The notes beneath the pieces are model-generated. The model saw nothing but the letters and a program-made list of their open reading frames with translations. It searched no databases and was not told the DNA's origin. Of a stretch of 64,000 nt of DNA, positions 1 to 8,789 are shown one piece after another. The DNA is taken from positions 83,844-147,843 of the forward strand of contig DILT01000020.1 in the NCBI GenBank assembly GCA_002425185.1, in the 5' to 3' direction. Made by a program: the position numbers and the translations under genes. Numbering within the stretch: the stretch's first letter is position 1; every line of letters starts with the position of its first letter. Origin of the DNA: Flammeovirgaceae bacterium UBA5585 (GTDB taxonomy: Bacteria; Bacteroidota; Bacteroidia; Cytophagales; Cyclobacteriaceae).

Positions 1-216
1 AGCGGTGAAAGAAAAAATCCGCTGCAAGGCCTGCCGGAATTCCGCATCGCTAATTTCACCTCTTTCGTACGCAAAAAATTCAGGATTTGTCTGATACGCC
101 AACCGCACCTGGTGAGGCGTAAACCCTGATAATTCACAAATTGCCTGAATAGTTTTATCAACAGATAAGTCGATAATAACACCACCGAGGTCGAAAATCA
201 GGTTTTGGGGAATCAA
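1..216 (-). CDS. HAD-like hydrolase, N-terminal part (cut by window edge)
   Basis: Reading the minus strand from about 216 to 1 gives an open frame beginning near the motif NLIFDLGGVIIDLS, the DxG-type motif I of haloacid-dehalogenase-like phosphatases (the YihX/epoxide-hydrolase-N-terminal type, where the second Asp is replaced, here FDLGG). The following helical cap region (ICELSGFTPHQV, FAYERGEISDAEFRQAL) fits that subfamily. The C-terminal part lies outside the window. The start is uncertain: no ATG is visible before the tRNA gene, so I used the TTG at 216-214, just before the motif. Substrate cannot be told; HAD members of this type are small-molecule phosphatases. Confidence 0.7.
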   Translation of the reverse strand, partial: MIPQNLIFDLGGVIIDLSVDKTIQAICELSGFTPHQVRLAYQTNPEFFAYERGEISDAEFRQALQRIFSFTA

Positions 217-237
217 TGGCTTGGGGAGATGAATAAG

Positions 238-311
238 TGGGCCCAGCAGGGCACGATCCTGCGACCCCCTGATTATGAGTCAGGTGCTCTAACCAGCTGA
301 GCTATGGGCCC
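238..311 (-). tRNA. tRNA-Ile (CAU anticodon, Ile2 type)
   Basis: The minus strand folds as a cloverleaf: acceptor GGGCCCA/TGGGCCC with discriminator A, D arm GCTC-AGCTGGTTA-GAGC, anticodon stem CCTGA/TCAGG around loop CTCATAA, T stem GCAGG/CCTGC. The CCA end is not encoded. A CAU anticodon with a fully paired G1-C72 acceptor excludes initiator tRNA. The CTCATAA loop matches tRNA-Ile2, whose C34 is changed to lysidine by TilS to read AUA; elongator Met is the alternative. The T loop reads ATCGTGC, so the usual T54/A58 pair appears as A54/T58 (see findings). Confidence 0.9.
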
Positions 312-399
312 TTATGCGTAAGAACGACTTAAAAAGAGGTGCAATGATAAATATTCGGTTTAACATTCACAATGAAAATACAGTGATCAACCCATATTC

Positions 400-3300
400 C
401 TACTTTACCACATGCACCCAGCTTTTACAGCGCGCCTGGTCGCCAATAGATACGGTATAATAATAAATACCGGCCTCTAGATCCTTTGCCGACCAATCAT
501 ACTGATAATTGGCTGACTCAAATACTTTACCGCCCCAGCGGTTGTGAATGGTGAGGCCAACGGTAAGCCCGGCATCAGCAGGTGTTTTGCCTTCGGAGCC
601 ATAGTGTATTACAAACTTATCGTTTTGACCGGGGGATGATTCCGGTGTAATAACATTGGGAACAAGTATAGTGTACACCGGAAGCGTTACCTGTTGCTCA
701 TAAACACAAAACTCTTTGATACCGGCAACCTTAACCGTATAGGTACCATCCTGGTTGTAGGTATGAACATATTCGGGTAAATCGGTAGTAAAACCATCGC
801 CAAGGTCGAGCAGGTAGTTTTCATCAGCTTTTTGGTCGGTTTTATTTACTATATAAACCTGTGACCGGTAAACACAACCCGGTATAAGCTTATAATCAAA
901 CTGAACATCAATAAATGGTACAACTTCTATATCAACAGTATCTGTGTTAAGACAACCATTATTATCGGTTATAACTACAAAATATCGTGTGCTTTCTTCT
1001 GGTTTAATCAACGTAGTATTTAAAGGCCCGTCCTCCGTACTCCATTGATAGCTTACACCACCGCTCCCTGAAAGTTGATACGTTGTTCCGTAGCAAATAA
1101 CATCATCATCCTGCGCTTTCAGCAAATTGCGAAAAACACGCACTGTTTTAAAAGCTGAATCAACACCAACACAGGTATTCAGATCAACTGCACGTAATCG
1201 TACAAGGTAGGTTCCTGCCTGCTGATATTGATGTAAGAATGACGTTGTATCAAACTTTACCAGATGCGTTCCATCACCCAAATCCCATTCGTAAAACTCA
1301 CCCCCCGTGCTGAAATTCTGAAACCGGATGGTATCCGGATAACACAGCACATCCAGGCCTGGTGCATCAAACGCTACTGAGTTTGTTTGCAGCCGGGCGC
1401 GCAACGAAGAAAGATCAAATTTAAAAGCAGCATTGTTACAGTTCGCACTGTTGTTGGTACGCGACCAGGCACCGGGTGTAGTTGGAAAATCTGAACTCGG
1501 TAACCCGGTAGCACTAAGCGAACGACAACCCGAACACACCGCATGGTAAACAATGCCGCTCTTATCGAACCGGCTGGTGCCACCATCCACATGCGTGCGT
1601 GATATGTTTCCCCCCAGGTAGGTTGCATAGAGTAGCTCAGAGGCATCTGCAGTAAGTACAATGAAATAAAAATCAGATCCACTGGTTGTTTTTTGCAAGG
1701 CATCGCTGGTCACCGGCATACCCGAAGTACTGGAATTCCAATACCCCAAACCACTATTAATTAAACCACCCCACCCCGACATGTACAAATTATTACAATC
1801 GTTTACCAAAAATGCTGTGGGCGAAATATTTGGTATACCTATGCTGGATCCGAATCGTGTAGAAAATATCAACGCGTTTAGTTCACCATTAAATTTCTGC
1901 ACAAATTGACCACTATTGGCATTGCTGTACACACCCGGTGTTACCGGAAAATTTCCATTGGTTTGTCCATAGGTATATACATCACCATTCTTGTCAAGAT
2001 CAATAAAATAAACCTGGTCAAACCCGGATGTTCCGGTGAATGTCGAATACGTGATCGAATCCCCTTCCGAAGAAATTTTCATCATCCAACCATCTACACC
2101 TCCCGCTAATACTGACTGATACGTTGCAGTTGTTACCGGAAAATCAATACTGGAAGTTCCTCCGCCAATATAAATGGCAAAGGCACTATCAAACTTGATG
2201 GTATGCGAGGCATCAAAATTATTTCCGCCAACAAATGCAGACCAGATAACCTGTGTAAGCATGGCATCCATTTTTACCACTACTGCATCACTTCCGCCAC
2301 CCCGATAGGCTGTACTGAAACTATTCACGGCAGGAAAATCCGGTGAGTTTGTAACCGAACTGATATAGATATTTCCCAAGGTGTCCGTGATTATATCGCC
2401 ACGCATTTCATCGCCATAGTTTCGCACCAGCGGACTACCGGGCTGATTCAGGCCATCATTTTGAAAACCGCCCAGATAGGTTGATGCTACAAGCTGATCA
2501 CCATCTTTATTGATCCGCGACAAAACAATATCCGACCCAAAAGGATAAGGAATAACATTTGTTCCGAGTGGAATACCTCCATTAAAAGCTGTGTTGTACG
2601 CTGTAGCTGTAGTAGGAAAGTCGAACGAACTTGATGTACCTAATACTATTAAATCCTGTGTCTGCTCATCCATCACCAGGCTGTGCGGTGTTTCATTACT
2701 TGACCCGCCCAGGTAACTGGCATACAACAACTGACTGCCGGTAGAATCGTATTTGAGAATTGCGATATCGTAGTTACCACCATAGGTCGTTTGAAAGGCA
2801 CCCGGGGTGGCCGGAAAAGTACCGCCAAAATTTATATTGTTGGCAATACCGGAAGAATATAAGGTGCCCCGCTCACCCGGTGTGGCTGTGCTTCCCCAAT
2901 TATCAGCAGTTGATCCGGAAAAAGTAGAGAAGATAAGCAACGGATCAATCACCAATTCATAGCAGGCATCATATCCTTCCGGAAAGCGAAAGCTGAGTAC
3001 ATTATTCTCCAGCACATATTCACTTTTAACTTCGCATTTTTCGCCATTAATATGCTGATACGTAAAAGGTCTTTTCTCAATCAAATAACCTACTGAGGTT
3101 CCAACAATCAGATTTCCATGATCAAGGTAAAGCTGATCAGCGCCACTTATTTCAATTTGAACCTGCCCAGCATAAGCATCAGGCTTTACAATAAAATCAT
3201 ACTTGAGATTTTGATTGATAGAACTAATGCGCAGATCAACACCGGCATATAGTTCAGGATAAACTATTTCACTATACCCATAAGCGCGCGAAGCCCATTG

Positions 3301-3690
3301 AGTCGTGTCGTTGCCTAGAAAAAAATTATAATATTCCTTAGATGGGTTGGAGGTTACCGGTGATGTTGAAGCTAAGGCACCTGGAAATTTTATCTGGACA
3401 TAGTGTCCGTCAATAAAGAAATCCATACTTTCCTTACCATCCGATTCATTGACGTAACCATGCAAACGCAAATGTGCTTCATTGGCTTTTTGCTGATCAA
3501 ATAAATACAATGAAAGCTGACCGGGCGAAAGCATTAAGCGGCCGGCAGGAGTGCGTGCAGCAAAATCGATAGCCTCAGGCCATTGACCTTTATTCTCAAT
3601 AAATTTTAATGCAGGTGTTTGTGCTGATCCGGCCAACGGAGCACTGAACAGAAATGCTATAACTAACCTTAAGTAAACCTGTTTCATCAC
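400..3690 (-). CDS. T9SS-secreted SBBP/PKD repeat protein with gliding-type C-terminal domain
   Basis: This 1096-residue protein starts with a signal peptide (about residues 1-23, ending GSAQ). Residues about 25-245 resemble the N-terminal domain found before SBBP repeats in Bacteroidota secreted proteins (FIENKGQW start). Residues about 255-760 carry repeated blades with YASYLGG, SSFDFPTT and similar motifs, which are SBBP beta-propeller repeats. One PKD-like domain follows (about 770-850, WDLGDGTH) and a second, weaker one (about 945-1005, LDLGDGF). The last 85 residues (PNVITP, NRWGGKVF, AGIYYYTV) are the gliding-motility-associated C-terminal domain that directs export by T9SS. It is probably a cell-surface or released adhesin or structural protein; no catalytic motif is seen. 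It stands alone, without an operon partner. Confidence 0.85.
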   Translation of the reverse strand: MMKQVYLRLVIAFLFSAPLAGSAQTPALKFIENKGQWPEAIDFAARTPAGRLMLSPGQLSLYLFDQQKANEAHLRLHGYVNESDGKESMDFFIDGHYVQIKFPGALASTSPVTSNPSKEYYNFFLGNDTTQWASRAYGYSEIVYPELYAGVDLRISSINQNLKYDFIVKPDAYAGQVQIEISGADQLYLDHGNLIVGTSVGYLIEKRPFTYQHINGEKCEVKSEYVLENNVLSFRFPEGYDACYELVIDPLLIFSTFSGSTADNWGSTATPGERGTLYSSGIANNINFGGTFPATPGAFQTTYGGNYDIAILKYDSTGSQLLYASYLGGSSNETPHSLVMDEQTQDLIVLGTSSSFDFPTTATAYNTAFNGGIPLGTNVIPYPFGSDIVLSRINKDGDQLVASTYLGGFQNDGLNQPGSPLVRNYGDEMRGDIITDTLGNIYISSVTNSPDFPAVNSFSTAYRGGGSDAVVVKMDAMLTQVIWSAFVGGNNFDASHTIKFDSAFAIYIGGGTSSIDFPVTTATYQSVLAGGVDGWMMKISSEGDSITYSTFTGTSGFDQVYFIDLDKNGDVYTYGQTNGNFPVTPGVYSNANSGQFVQKFNGELNALIFSTRFGSSIGIPNISPTAFLVNDCNNLYMSGWGGLINSGLGYWNSSTSGMPVTSDALQKTTSGSDFYFIVLTADASELLYATYLGGNISRTHVDGGTSRFDKSGIVYHAVCSGCRSLSATGLPSSDFPTTPGAWSRTNNSANCNNAAFKFDLSSLRARLQTNSVAFDAPGLDVLCYPDTIRFQNFSTGGEFYEWDLGDGTHLVKFDTTSFLHQYQQAGTYLVRLRAVDLNTCVGVDSAFKTVRVFRNLLKAQDDDVICYGTTYQLSGSGGVSYQWSTEDGPLNTTLIKPEESTRYFVVITDNNGCLNTDTVDIEVVPFIDVQFDYKLIPGCVYRSQVYIVNKTDQKADENYLLDLGDGFTTDLPEYVHTYNQDGTYTVKVAGIKEFCVYEQQVTLPVYTILVPNVITPESSPGQNDKFVIHYGSEGKTPADAGLTVGLTIHNRWGGKVFESANYQYDWSAKDLEAGIYYYTVSIGDQARCKSWVHVVK

Positions 3691-3754
3691 TACTTAACAA
3701 CCGGGCAAAATACTAAAACTTACCAGAAGCCTTCTCAAAAAAAAATGTCTTAGT

Positions 3755-3820
3755 TGTCAGCCCAAGCCTGTCGAAGGCTATTTTAGTGATATCACGAGAT
3801 TTCGACAAGCTCAACCTGAC
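3755..3820. repeat. REP-like imperfect inverted repeat
   Basis: In the gap between two minus-strand genes, GTCAGCCCAAGCCTGTCGAA is followed after about 26 bases by TTCGACAAGCTCAACCTGAC, which is nearly its reverse complement (the TGTCGAA/TTCGACA cores and GTCAG/CTGAC ends match). Its core resembles the short TTCGACAAGCTCA-type intergenic repeats scattered in many bacterial genomes. It may act as a transcript-stabilising or terminating hairpin after the permease gene. Whether it is repeated elsewhere in this genome cannot be seen from one copy. Confidence 0.5.
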
Positions 3821-3854
3821 CACTTTAAAAATTTTGAGGTTTACTTCTAATTGA

Positions 3855-6422
3855 TTACCCTTCTTTTCGAAGCACCTGAAGTGGTGGAGTGGCGATCACT
3901 TCACGCGAATTCCACCACCCGATGACCATGGTTAGCAATACCACCCCAAGCGTGATGGTAACCACTTCCAGCCAGTTAAAGGCAAAGGTTATTTTAAAGA
4001 AAAAGGTGGTTAGCAGGTAGCCACCACCAAGGGAAAGCACCATACCGGTAAGCGCTGAGAATAAACCCAGGTAAGCATATTCAATAAGGGTAATGCGGGT
4101 AATCTGCTTTGTTCGTGCGCCAATGGTACGCAGCAATACATTTTCTTTCATACGAACATACTTGCTGTTAATAACCGCACCGGTTAATACCACAAGGCCC
4201 GTTATAATACTGAACAATGCCAGGAAACGGATAACGGCTCCCAACTTGTTGAACAAATCGTTTACCGTGCTTAGTATTAACCGTAAATCAATAAGCGAAA
4301 CATTCGGGTATTGCATGATAAGTTGCTGTTGAAATCGGTTGGCTGACTGCTGGTCATCGATACGGGTTGCTGTAACATAAACTTGTGGAGCATCTTCCAG
4401 CACACCAGTCGGGAATACAAAGATGAAGTTGGGCGGATCTTTCGGCCAATTTACTTTTCGGATACCGCTGATACGAACTTTAACCGGAACGCCTTGAATA
4501 TCGAACACCAACGAATCGCCTGCCTTCACGTCCAGTTCCTCATGCAGCCCTTCTGAGATAGTAACCCACACCGAATCGCGGCCAAGGGTTTTGTGCTGCA
4601 ATTCGCCACTCATAAGTTCTTCGGAAAGATGCAGGCTGTCGCGATACGTTACACGATATTCACGTGTCAAGGCCCAATTCGGAACACGGTCGGTAGTATC
4701 TTGCTGAACCTGTTCTACCGTTTTACCCTTCAATTCCTTTAACCGGCAGGTAACGATAGGAACTACCTGGTTAACCGCCAGTTTATTCTCCTCCATTAAT
4801 TTTACTACGCCATCTTTCTGCGAAGGCTGGATATCAAAAAGTATCGTGTTCGATTGATTCTCCTGCCCGCTGAACTCTACCTGGCTGAGTAAACTTTTTT
4901 CAACAATATTAAGGGTGGTAATAATAAAAGCACCCAACCCAATCGCCACCATAAGCACCCGTGTTTGATTATTAGGGCGATATAAATTAGACAACGCGTG
5001 TCGCCAGATAAAAGAAGAATTGGAGGGGAAAAATCTTCGCACCAGGTAAAGCAAAGCTATCGCCACCAAGGCAAGTGAACCAAGCGCAACAGCAAGGCCG
5101 GCAAAAAAAGAAAGGCCGATGAGCAGGTTGCGCGTTTGAAGTGCCGCAAACAACAGAGGGAACAGGGCAATAAGCACGATGACAAGTACGCGGGCTTTTG
5201 AAAATATCCTGGCCGGCTCAAAGTCGGCCCGTAAAACGGTTAAGGGCGGTACAAATCTTACCGCCATCAACGGAAGCATAGAAAACAAAAGCGATACAAC
5301 GGTGCCCACCATAATGCCCTTCCAGAAAGATAGCCATGATACCGAAAAGCTGACTTCCACCGGTAGTAGTCCTTTAAACACAACCGGAATAATCTGTTGA
5401 ATAGCCAAACCCAACGATGCACCCACCACGCTACCGATTATCCCCAATAAAAAGATCTGAATAAAATAAATGTTGAAAGCTTGCCAGCCGGACGATCCTA
5501 CACAACGAAGCACAGCCACTTCATCACGTTTTTCACGTGCATAAATATGCACGGAACTGGCCACGCCAATGCAACCCAGAATAAGTGCTACAAAGGCCAG
5601 TAAGGAAAAGAAACGGTATACCGATTGAAAGGCCTCCCCTAGTTCTTCTTTGCGTTCCTGAACGGTATCATACCCGTGTCCGTACTTTCGTACTTCTGTT
5701 TTAAGGGTTGTTACCAACAACTCGGTTTGTGCCTCACTCTCCGTTTTAAAGTAATTTCGATAATTTACACGACTGCCATACTGAACCAAACCGGTTGAAT
5801 CGAGTTGCGCCATAGCAATGTAAACCGATGGCGTGAACGTGGATAAAATACCTCCACCCCCGGGAATCTTTGTAACCACTCCGGCTACTTCAAAATAGGA
5901 ATTACCAATGCGAATAGAATCGCCCGAGCTGACTTCATACTGGCTGGCCAGGGTTTCATCGAGCAACGCATAACCTTCATTACGCATTTTTTGGTAAGCA
6001 GCAGGTGGCAGCGTTTCAATGCTACCGTAAAATGGAAAATCTCCTTCCAGCGACACCAGCCTGATTAAGCGTGATTGTCCGCTGTTAACAAACAATACCA
6101 TCGAAGCCATATCGGCTTCGCGGGCTTGCGGAAACTTAGTGGAGTCAAAAAGAGAAAGAAGTTCAGGTTCAAATTTTTTATTTCCATTAACCACCAGGTC
6201 AGCCCCCAACAATTCTTTCGCATTGCGGTCTATATCCTGTTGCAATGATTCATTAAGTGAATCCAATGACACTACAGCGGCAATTCCGGTAATCAGCGAT
6301 GCCGCAAATAAAAATAACCGTGAGAAATTATGACGGGCATCGCGCCACGCCATCGTCCACACCCAACGGTCCTGAAAAATATTGCGGGTTTTACGCTTAA
6401 GCTTTATGATGTACTCAATCAT
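3855..6422 (-). CDS. ybbP: ABC transporter permease, YbbP/FtsX family
   Basis: An 855-residue membrane protein with the two-module FtsX/MacB architecture. An N-terminal TM helix (about 30-50) is followed by an extracytoplasmic MacB-like core domain (about 55-265), an FtsX permease core with three helices (about 270-400), a central helix pair (about 410-470), a second N-terminal helix and extracytoplasmic domain (about 490-720), and a C-terminal FtsX core (about 735-850). The size is close to E. coli YbbP (about 800). Its start overlaps the stop of the ATPase gene by 4 bases (ATGA), so the two are translationally coupled. With YbbA it should form an envelope mechanotransmission or lipid/hydrophobic-substrate ABC complex in the inner membrane. 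The adjacent tesA-like gene strengthens the assignment. Confidence 0.85.
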   Translation of the reverse strand: MIEYIIKLKRKTRNIFQDRWVWTMAWRDARHNFSRLFLFAASLITGIAAVVSLDSLNESLQQDIDRNAKELLGADLVVNGNKKFEPELLSLFDSTKFPQAREADMASMVLFVNSGQSRLIRLVSLEGDFPFYGSIETLPPAAYQKMRNEGYALLDETLASQYEVSSGDSIRIGNSYFEVAGVVTKIPGGGGILSTFTPSVYIAMAQLDSTGLVQYGSRVNYRNYFKTESEAQTELLVTTLKTEVRKYGHGYDTVQERKEELGEAFQSVYRFFSLLAFVALILGCIGVASSVHIYAREKRDEVAVLRCVGSSGWQAFNIYFIQIFLLGIIGSVVGASLGLAIQQIIPVVFKGLLPVEVSFSVSWLSFWKGIMVGTVVSLLFSMLPLMAVRFVPPLTVLRADFEPARIFSKARVLVIVLIALFPLLFAALQTRNLLIGLSFFAGLAVALGSLALVAIALLYLVRRFFPSNSSFIWRHALSNLYRPNNQTRVLMVAIGLGAFIITTLNIVEKSLLSQVEFSGQENQSNTILFDIQPSQKDGVVKLMEENKLAVNQVVPIVTCRLKELKGKTVEQVQQDTTDRVPNWALTREYRVTYRDSLHLSEELMSGELQHKTLGRDSVWVTISEGLHEELDVKAGDSLVFDIQGVPVKVRISGIRKVNWPKDPPNFIFVFPTGVLEDAPQVYVTATRIDDQQSANRFQQQLIMQYPNVSLIDLRLILSTVNDLFNKLGAVIRFLALFSIITGLVVLTGAVINSKYVRMKENVLLRTIGARTKQITRITLIEYAYLGLFSALTGMVLSLGGGYLLTTFFFKITFAFNWLEVVTITLGVVLLTMVIGWWNSREVIATPPLQVLRKEG

Positions 6423-7111
6423 AAAGCAGCAACAATTTCTTCTTCAACCAATTTTCCGCCCTTCATGCGTAAAATGCGTTCGGTTTTTCGGGCCAACTCC
6501 AGGTTATGCGTTACTAATACCAGCGTAGTGCCTTGTTCTTTGTTGAGGGTAAACAGCAAATCAGTAATATGATGGGAGTTTTCTTCATCCAGGTTACCGG
6601 TTGGCTCATCGGCAAAAAGAATTTTAGGATCGGTAATAAAAGCACGTGCCATGGCCACACGTTGTTGCTCTCCGCCAGACAACTGTGACGGATAGTGGTG
6701 AAGTCTGCCGTCCAGCCCCACACGTGCCAATAATTCCTTTGCTTTCGCAGAAACGTTTTTCTCTCCGCGAAGCTCAAGGGGTACCATCACATTTTCCAAA
6801 GCGGTAAGGGTAGCCAGCAACTGGAAATTCTGAAACACAAAACCCACATATTGATTGCGGATATAGGCCCGGTCATCCTCGCTCATGGCATTGAGTTTAA
6901 AACCCATTAACGAAATGGTTCCGCTGCTGGCCACATCCAACCCGGCACACAGGCCCAACAAGGTTGTTTTGCCGCTACCGGATGGCCCGATAATGGCTAG
7001 TGTATTGCCCTGGTGTACGGAGAAACTCACCCTGTCTAAAACAGTAAGTTGGGTATTGCCGGAGGGGTACGATTTGGTTAATTCTTCTGCGTGGAGAACA
7101 AGCTGGGCCAT
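6419..7111 (-). CDS. ybbA: ABC transporter ATPase, YbbA/LolD family
   Basis: A 230-residue nucleotide-binding subunit. Walker A is GPSGSGKT at residues 42-49, the signature LSGGEQQR is near 140, Walker B ILFADEPTG near 165, and the switch histidine in VLVTHN near 200. Length and motifs fit the LolD/MacB/YbbA group, which energises FtsX-type permeases. It is the first gene of a two-gene minus-strand operon with the permease and is divergent from the esterase gene tesA across 90 bases, the same arrangement as tesA/ybbAP in E. coli. The exact substrate of this system is not established. Confidence 0.88.
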   Translation of the reverse strand: MAQLVLHAEELTKSYPSGNTQLTVLDRVSFSVHQGNTLAIIGPSGSGKTTLLGLCAGLDVASSGTISLMGFKLNAMSEDDRAYIRNQYVGFVFQNFQLLATLTALENVMVPLELRGEKNVSAKAKELLARVGLDGRLHHYPSQLSGGEQQRVAMARAFITDPKILFADEPTGNLDEENSHHITDLLFTLNKEQGTTLVLVTHNLELARKTERILRMKGGKLVEEEIVAAL

Positions 7112-7154
7112 AGAATGATTATCAGATTACAGAATTCGATTGACGATGTTGCAA

Positions 7155-7195
7155 GTTAAACTAACTTTAAACCTTTAACGTTTAACCCTTAAACT
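7155..7195. other. ybbA/tesA divergent spacer with TTTAAMC-like repeats
   Basis: The spacer just before the tesA start carries about four close variants of TTTAAAC/TTTAACG/TTTAACC in a row. They could be a regulator-binding array or simply AT-rich promoter DNA for the two divergent units. Confidence 0.3.
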
Positions 7196-7201
7196 AATTC
7201 C

Positions 7202-7810
7202 ATGGTCGGAAAGTTTAGCTGGATTATTGTATCTCTGTTGTTTCTTCAAGGTTCAACTACGGTGAAAACCATTATGTTTTATGGCGATAGCCTTACGGCC
7301 GGGTACGGCCTGTCTACCGAAGAAGCTTTTCCTGCCCTGCTTGAAAAAAAGCTGAATGCCCAATCGACCCGATGCAAGGTAATTAATGCCGGGTTGAGCG
7401 GTGAGACTTCGGCCGGTGGATTATCCCGTATCGACTGGGTGCTGCGCCAACCGGTTGATATTTTTGTGTTGGAACTGGGCGGCAATGATGGTTTGCGTGG
7501 CCTTCCGCTTGAGCAAACCAAAGCCAACCTGCAGGCCATTATTGACAAAGTGAAAGTGAAAAACCCTACTGCCAAAATTGTTGTAGCGGGCATGATGGTA
7601 CCACCCAATATGGGAAGAGACTACACCACACAATTTAAAGATGTATTTCCTGAACTGGCTAAGAAAAATAGAGCAACATTAATTCCCTTTTTACTGGAAG
7701 GTGTGGGCGGAAATGAAAAACTCAATCTTCCTGATGGTATTCACCCGAATGTAGAGGGGCACAAAATTATTGCCGATAACCTGGTGAAGGTTATAGGACC
7801 CCTGTTATAA
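7202..7810 (+). CDS. tesA: SGNH-family arylesterase / lysophospholipase (TesA-like)
   Basis: A 202-residue secreted esterase. An N-terminal hydrophobic segment (residues about 5-20) looks like a signal peptide. Block I is FYGDSLTAG with nucleophile Ser30, block III is GGND with oxyanion Asn95, and block V is DGIHPN with Asp178 and His181, the complete SGNH catalytic set. Length matches TesA/acyl-CoA thioesterase I/lysophospholipase L1 (about 200 residues), which hydrolyses acyl esters in the periplasm. It is divergent from ybbA-ybbP, a widely conserved neighbourhood. Its last bases overlap by 6 nt the convergent esterase gene downstream. Confidence 0.9.
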   Translation: MVGKFSWIIVSLLFLQGSTTVKTIMFYGDSLTAGYGLSTEEAFPALLEKKLNAQSTRCKVINAGLSGETSAGGLSRIDWVLRQPVDIFVLELGGNDGLRGLPLEQTKANLQAIIDKVKVKNPTAKIVVAGMMVPPNMGRDYTTQFKDVFPELAKKNRATLIPFLLEGVGGNEKLNLPDGIHPNVEGHKIIADNLVKVIGPLL

Positions 7811-8680
7811 TTTCTTCAGGCATTCAAATAAAAAATTAAGGACATCCTGTGTTACCGGATCGTCATCTCTTCCAAATTCTCGATGCATTGACAGACTATT
7901 TTTCTTAGGGTATCCCTTTATTTGAACCGTGATGTCTGATTCTTTAAATTTTCGAGCAAGGTTGACTGCATCACTTTCTGTTGGAGTTTTGCTACCGGAG
8001 TATGCCAGAAAAATAGGTGGTGTAACCATGCCAGGTTTGATGTGGGTAACGGGCGAGGCTTCGTCCCACTCTTTTTGTGTAAGCCCAAATGTATCCAAAC
8101 ACCAATCTTTTACCTTGTTGTTGTTGTCGGGTATAATTTTGGCAACATCAAAGCCGAGGCCGTCAATCGATACTACGCCTTTGATCATATCCAGTGAACC
8201 CTCGGCCTGTTTCATATAATCTTCATTCACCGTAATCATCACCGACATCTGTGCGCCTGAGGCATAGCCCATCAAAAATATTTTATCCTTATCGCCACTG
8301 TAATGCACGATGTTATTGTACACCCAAACCAATGCATTGGCTACATCCTGCATATGGCCCGGGTGCTTAACATCAGGCGAAAGCCTGTGATTGATGCTGA
8401 TAAAAATATAGCCCTTTGAGGTGAAAAGTTCCGGTTTAATACCCACATCACTCTTATCACCAAACGCCCAAAGGCCTCCGTGAACCCATATAATAACGGG
8501 TGATTTGCTTCCCTTTTTAGGCATATAAATGTCCAGGGAGTTAAGCCTTGCATCCTTAGCTAATTTGGAATATGGAAGATCAAGCACTTTAAAATAAGGA
8601 CCGGTGTCGCCTTTACGCTGACCCCATACGGTGAGGGTATACAACAAAGCGCAAAAAATTAATAAACGCTTAACAGGCAT
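7805..8680 (-). CDS. secreted alpha/beta-hydrolase esterase (Aes/BD-FAE-like)
   Basis: A 291-residue protein with a signal peptide ending near residue 20 (TVWGQ). The HGGLW motif (67-71) supplies the oxyanion hole, GYASG (138-142) carries nucleophile Ser141 in a GxxSG-type elbow, and a histidine near 267 (SMHREFG) completes the triad. This is the hormone-sensitive-lipase/carboxylesterase type of alpha/beta hydrolase, including bacterial feruloyl and acetyl esterases that act on plant polymers. It is not in an operon with the xylan genes. Substrate is therefore open: a short acyl ester is the safe statement. Confidence 0.7.
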   Translation of the reverse strand: MPVKRLLIFCALLYTLTVWGQRKGDTGPYFKVLDLPYSKLAKDARLNSLDIYMPKKGSKSPVIIWVHGGLWAFGDKSDVGIKPELFTSKGYIFISINHRLSPDVKHPGHMQDVANALVWVYNNIVHYSGDKDKIFLMGYASGAQMSVMITVNEDYMKQAEGSLDMIKGVVSIDGLGFDVAKIIPDNNNKVKDWCLDTFGLTQKEWDEASPVTHIKPGMVTPPIFLAYSGSKTPTESDAVNLARKFKESDITVQIKGYPKKNSLSMHREFGRDDDPVTQDVLNFLFECLKKL

Positions 8681-8789
8681 ATAGATAAATAGAATTGAAC
8701 ATTGTCGCCTAATTCGCAGTTAAAATATCAATTATTTGGCCAAAAAAATAATTACTGAACCACCTCATTCCCCTATTTTCGCCCCCCTG

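Noticed and set aside
8736..8789. TTG as the MFS start, adding 18 residues
   Set aside because: The added segment is polar and proline-rich, and the ATG at 8790 begins right before the first helix as is usual for the family.
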